A stretch of DNA of 64,000 bases from Erythroxylum novogranatense. Its lineage: Eukaryota > Streptophyta > Magnoliopsida > Malpighiales > Erythroxylaceae. The position numbers were made by a program, and so were the translations under genes. The notes beneath the pieces are model-generated. The model was not told where the DNA came from, did no database searches, and saw nothing but the letters and a program-made list of their open reading frames with translations. Position 1 is the first letter of the stretch; each line of letters begins with the position of its first letter. This document shows, one piece after another, positions 60,182 to 64,000 of the stretch. The stretch spans positions 135,249,475-135,313,474 of the forward strand of contig CM057228.1 in NCBI GenBank assembly GCA_029891385.1. Reading direction: 5' to 3'.

Positions 60182-62161
60182 GAGTTCTCACTAGCTGGTA
60201 TTTTGGCAGAGTATAAATGTATTTAGGAACATACATGTCAGACAAAAAATTCTAGTAGCATACATGAGTTTAGGATCCATTTTTGAACTAAGAAAGTAAA
60301 TGAATGAAATTGTTTCTTGTAGCTCATTTTGCACCTTTACATAGCCTGTGTCTATATTTGAAAGCAATGAAGGAAAGGGCAATATTAAAAGTTTATTCTC
60401 TTGAGATTTGTTTTGACATTTAAATTTCCTCACAATATTGGTATATGATCTCATATTTTAGTTTATTTTTTAAAAATATGGCAACGTCTTGTTTGACTTA
60501 ATGTGATTATTTTCTTGTTTGGCTTCCACTTTCAATTGTCACTTTTTGAAATTTGATCATATTGGCTTGTTAGTGATGCAAATGACTTGAAATGATGTCC
60601 AACGACGGGTCCTTGTGATTCAGGATGAATGTAGCTAAATATAATCATATGCCACAAAAAATGTTCATTTCTACTTTCTTTGTAAGTCATACATTTAGGT
60701 TCCTTGTTAATTATCATTTTTCTTGCCCTTTCCAATGATGCCTTGATTGAATATCATGACGCTGCAAATAACTGAATATGGAAAGAATTATTATTTTTAG
60801 TTTGACATGATTTTTCAATCTGTTCAATGCGCAAGAAATCTATTACAGCACACAGACTTGGTTAGGTTACATAGGTTTTTAAGTCATGGAAACATGCCCC
60901 TGTTGTATTGAAATTTGGTGGGCCTGGGGACCTCGTGCTCCATTTCAACAAAAAAAATCAAGTAGAGAGTCCTGGAAACTGCACCTGGTAAGTTGCCACC
61001 ATTAAATTCCCTGTTTATGCAAGTGAAAGTGGCTGTGGACAAAGTCATGAAAGCAACGGATTTGGACACCTGGTGCTTTAGTGCTTGGGGTTGGTTGGAT
61101 AATTGAAAGCAATTTCAGGTTTTGAATGATGAATTCTTCCTTTGCTGTGGCTTAGTTGTCACAGGCGTTAGTTGTGATTGTCTTTCATGGATGAATTGGT
61201 CATCTGATAATGACATGTCATGGCATTTAAGGTTTCATTCTAGGTTCTGAATTAGTGAATTTCAAGGAAATGAAGATGCGGGCCTTCTCATCCAAACTGC
61301 TTCTAAATGGTAAAACTCACTTATTTGCCTAAAAATATGGCTGATAACCTCAGGTTTCAGTCAATGATGATGCAAATTCTGGCATTTTCTTCAATTCAAT
61401 GTGTTATCTCCAATTATGTTGGATCTTCATGATTGCTCTCTACTGGACAAGCTAAGCTTCCTATCTTTAGAGAAACCCTTTTGTATCTTGTGCTTAGAGA
61501 CCAGAAAAGACTGACCCTGTTAAATACTAATCCTTGAAGCAATGATGTCACATCATATCTACAAACTTTTAACACAAAAACATGCAATGGAATATGCATG
61601 TTGGAGGTGGCTTTTGTGCCATTTTCTGATTCTGGTTTTTGTTCATGTGTTTAATTACCAGAACCTGAACAGACCCGCCTCTTACTGTCAAGATTTAGAT
61701 TCTTATTAAAGTTGATAAGAGGGAAGAGATAAGGTAGAGGTACAGAAATTGGTCATGTGCGTCCTAGTAATGGCAATATACAGAGAATAAAGAAAATGAC
61801 TCTTCAGTCCATACACAACAGTGGTCAACAACATGGTCATATTGCTTGGTGGGCTGTCCTTAGCATCTTGAGGTATCTCCTGCCAATGCCTGTTTTTGTT
61901 GTGAGATGAAGAAATGATGACAGTTCCCTACCACAAGGCCTGCATGAAATGAAAGTATGATTCTACTTTAGATAAGACAGAATCCACTAAAACAGTCCCC
62001 ATAAGCTTTTGATATTTGAAGAACTAATAAGATACTATGAAATATAATTAATAGCAATAATTGTTGGAATTTTGGAGAATAATTGGTGCTTAGTCATTTT
62101 AAGAAAGACAATATTTAGATTATTTTGTGTATTTGTATTAATATACTTCCTTAATACCTAA
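60182..62161. other. 3' flank and spacer
   Basis: The first few hundred bases are presumably the 3' UTR of the zinc-knuckle gene. The remainder is of mixed composition, with only short open frames and no recognisable domain, RNA gene or element. Confidence 0.5.
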
Positions 62162-62166
62162 AATTT

Positions 62167-62793
62167 TGTTGGATCTAAGGAGCACATTTTTACCGGAGAT
62201 TTACGTTATGGGCCAAGTGATAAAACATATTTGTGAACTTTAACACCACACTTTAACCTAAAATTTTAAAGCATTAGATTTATGAATGTTTTCTACTTAT
62301 ATGTCCTTTACTAGTTCCATCTTTTTTTAATGTAGAATTTTTACTCACACTTGATATCCTAACAATCTCCTCCTTAAGTGTGAACCTTTGCATTGAACTT
62401 GAGCTCTTCTTTAAGCGAAAGTCCTTTTTTGCCCCTTTTTTTAACAGCTTGAGTATAGGACGTCATTAAGAGCTCTTCTACTCTACTATGTCTGAGCTCA
62501 CCAAGAGTCTCCTTGCTCTTTTTCCTAGAAAGGCAACCTTAAGATTTGACTATCTTCATACTCGTCCCTTGTCAAATTATCGATTATGATACTATTTGTT
62601 AGATCTTAGTAGCCCACTTTTACAGGAGATTTACATCACGGGTCTAATGATGAAATATACTTGTAGATTTTGAAACTACACTTCAAATCAAAACTTTAAG
62701 ACGTAAGGTTTATAGATCATTTCTACTTATATATCCTTTATTAGTTTCATTTTTTTAAACGTGAAATTCTTACTCATACTTCACATTCCAACA
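62167..62793 (-). mobile_element. TRIM-like miniature LTR element
   Basis: Two direct repeats of 198 and 197 bp (62167-62364, 62597-62793) both have TG...CA ends (TGTTGGATC...CCTAACA, TGTTAGATC...TCCAACA). An exact AATTT target duplication is at 62162-62166 and 62794-62798. The internal part is only 232 bp and codes nothing. On the minus strand it has a primer-like AATAGTATCATAATCG next to the right repeat (compare TGGTATCAGAGC) and a purine tract CTTAAGGAGGAGAT next to the left one. That fits a terminal-repeat retrotransposon in miniature in minus orientation. The LTRs differ at many sites, so it is old. Confidence 0.85.
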
Positions 62794-62798
62794 AATTT

Positions 62799-64000
62799 CA
62801 CTTTATAGTTTTTATCTCATCATAATTTATGAATAACATCTTGTTATATATTAAAAAAATTTCTACTCACAAAGTATTTTCTTAATTATAGGGTTTTAAT
62901 TGTTTCGATCCTCTCCCAGAGGATTGGTGTTAATAGACAGTTTAACTATTTTATGTCAAAACAAAATTCATATTTTATAAAATATTAGTTTTTAGAATAA
63001 AAAGTCAGTTTAACCTAAAATTTTAGGAAAGAGTCCACCGATAACAGTGACATTTGTCACCAAAGATTCAATTCAGTGGACAAACCTCTATGGGCGCAGG
63101 GACCCACTTTGATGAACCTTAGGTCTACTTTTAGATATTATTAAATGTAGGCTCTTCTCTACTCTTTTTCTTTTAAAATTCACAATAATACTAATAACAT
63201 AATAAGTTATAATATAAGAAGTATCTAATAATTTCTTACAAACCATTTCTTAAATCTATGTGGGTTTGTTAGATTTTTACAACTTTGCATAATTATAATT
63301 TTCATTATTTTTAATTTTTTAAAAAGAGAGATAATAATGATGATGTCATATTATCACTTATCAATTATTCGCTCTTAAACTTAATCCTTTTTTGTGAATT
63401 TTAAACTCAAAAGAAGGGTATTATAAGTTTGAAACTTCAAAATTTAAGAAACTTAAATATTGTTTTTATTATTTTTTACAGTAAATTCATAGTTGCTATT
63501 TTCTTTTTGTATTGATTAATTTTATCATTATAGTTTTTAAAAGTATTAGCATAACCTCTCTTCATTAATAATCTTACTATGTTGGGAATATTTTTAAAGA
63601 TTGGATGTTTGAAAATTGAAAGATTTTCATGAAATTGGTTTTTGTTTCAAGAAGGAATAATGAGGTTGTACTCTATTAGTCTTAGAGGCAAATGATTCCA
63701 TTTGGTGGTATCCTCTTGACAATTAACAATTAGACAACAAACTTTGTGGACCATTTGGTGCAAATAATGTAGAATTGAGTGCAATTTGGTGTGTCCTAAT
63801 GTTGTATTTGCAAGTTTTCTTGTTTAAAGGGATACCACAATTTGTCTAGATAGAAATGAAAATTCAAACTCTACTTGATAGTATTATTCCTTTTTTATGA
63901 TTTTAGTGATTATTTTCATTATTTCCTTTTTCCCAATATCACAAATACCCAATCTATTTTTCAATTAAAATATACCCTTTTCTAATTTAAATTTTCTCTG
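62799..64000. other. AT-rich intergenic region
   Basis: No gene or element recognised. Confidence 0.5.

Overview
The window is nuclear DNA of a flowering plant, most likely a woody or otherwise AT-rich eudicot. The species cannot be named from sequence alone. The evidence is spliced genes with GT-AG introns and plant-type products, Ty1/copia and Ty3/gypsy LTR retrotransposons with plant-type primer binding sites, hAT MITEs, and AT-rich spacers.

Four ordinary nuclear genes are present, and all four exon structures could be rebuilt with phases that close. (1) A nuclear gene for the N-terminal part of mitochondrial ribosomal protein L2 (minus, 1723-3062, 3 coding exons, 177 aa). (2) A VAP27/PVA-type vesicle-associated protein with an MSP domain, coiled coil and tail anchor (plus, 5142-7734, 8 coding exons, 292 aa). 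(3) A vacuolar NHX-type Na+(K+)/H+ antiporter (minus, 8593-12789, 14 coding exons, 538 aa). (4) A poorly characterised plant protein with an SCA7/SGF11-like C2HC zinc knuckle (plus, 55149-60181, 12 coding exons, 433 aa). Genes 1 and 2 are divergent, and 2 and 3 are convergent. These genes do not form a pathway; they are neighbours only.

The middle 38 kb (15.7-53.6 kb) is a transposon nest. A small-LTR copia element (15742-41720) carries a solo or truncated LTR inserted in its pol (18282-20142). An Athila-type Ty3/gypsy element (21968-41571, minus) is inserted in its 3' LTR, with target duplication GGATT. That Athila element was itself split in pol by a Tekay/Del-like chromodomain gypsy element (28653-37487, plus, target duplication GTTTA). 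Next door, a second copia element (42737-53603, target duplication AGTAT, LTRs starting TA rather than TG) holds a 364-bp hAT MITE in its leader (43047-43410, exact 8-bp duplication). It also holds a third copia element in its protease/integrase junction (44949-50585, duplication GTTT[T/C]). All coding regions in the nest are broken. In the outer copia and in Athila the damage is mostly single in-frame stops of a kind C-to-T change would make.

The outer spacers are AT-rich. They hold a hAT-MITE relic (about 199-780), a tandem duplication (3247-3453), a long TA microsatellite (13285-13345) upstream of the antiporter, and a 627-bp TRIM-like element (62167-62793, target duplication AATTT). I found no tRNA, rRNA or CRISPR. 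No undescribed multi-gene system could be demonstrated. The most unusual items are the datable three-level nest, the TA-start LTRs, the palindromic 71-bp array in the Athila LTRs, the doubled Athila polypurine motif, and the zinc-knuckle protein.
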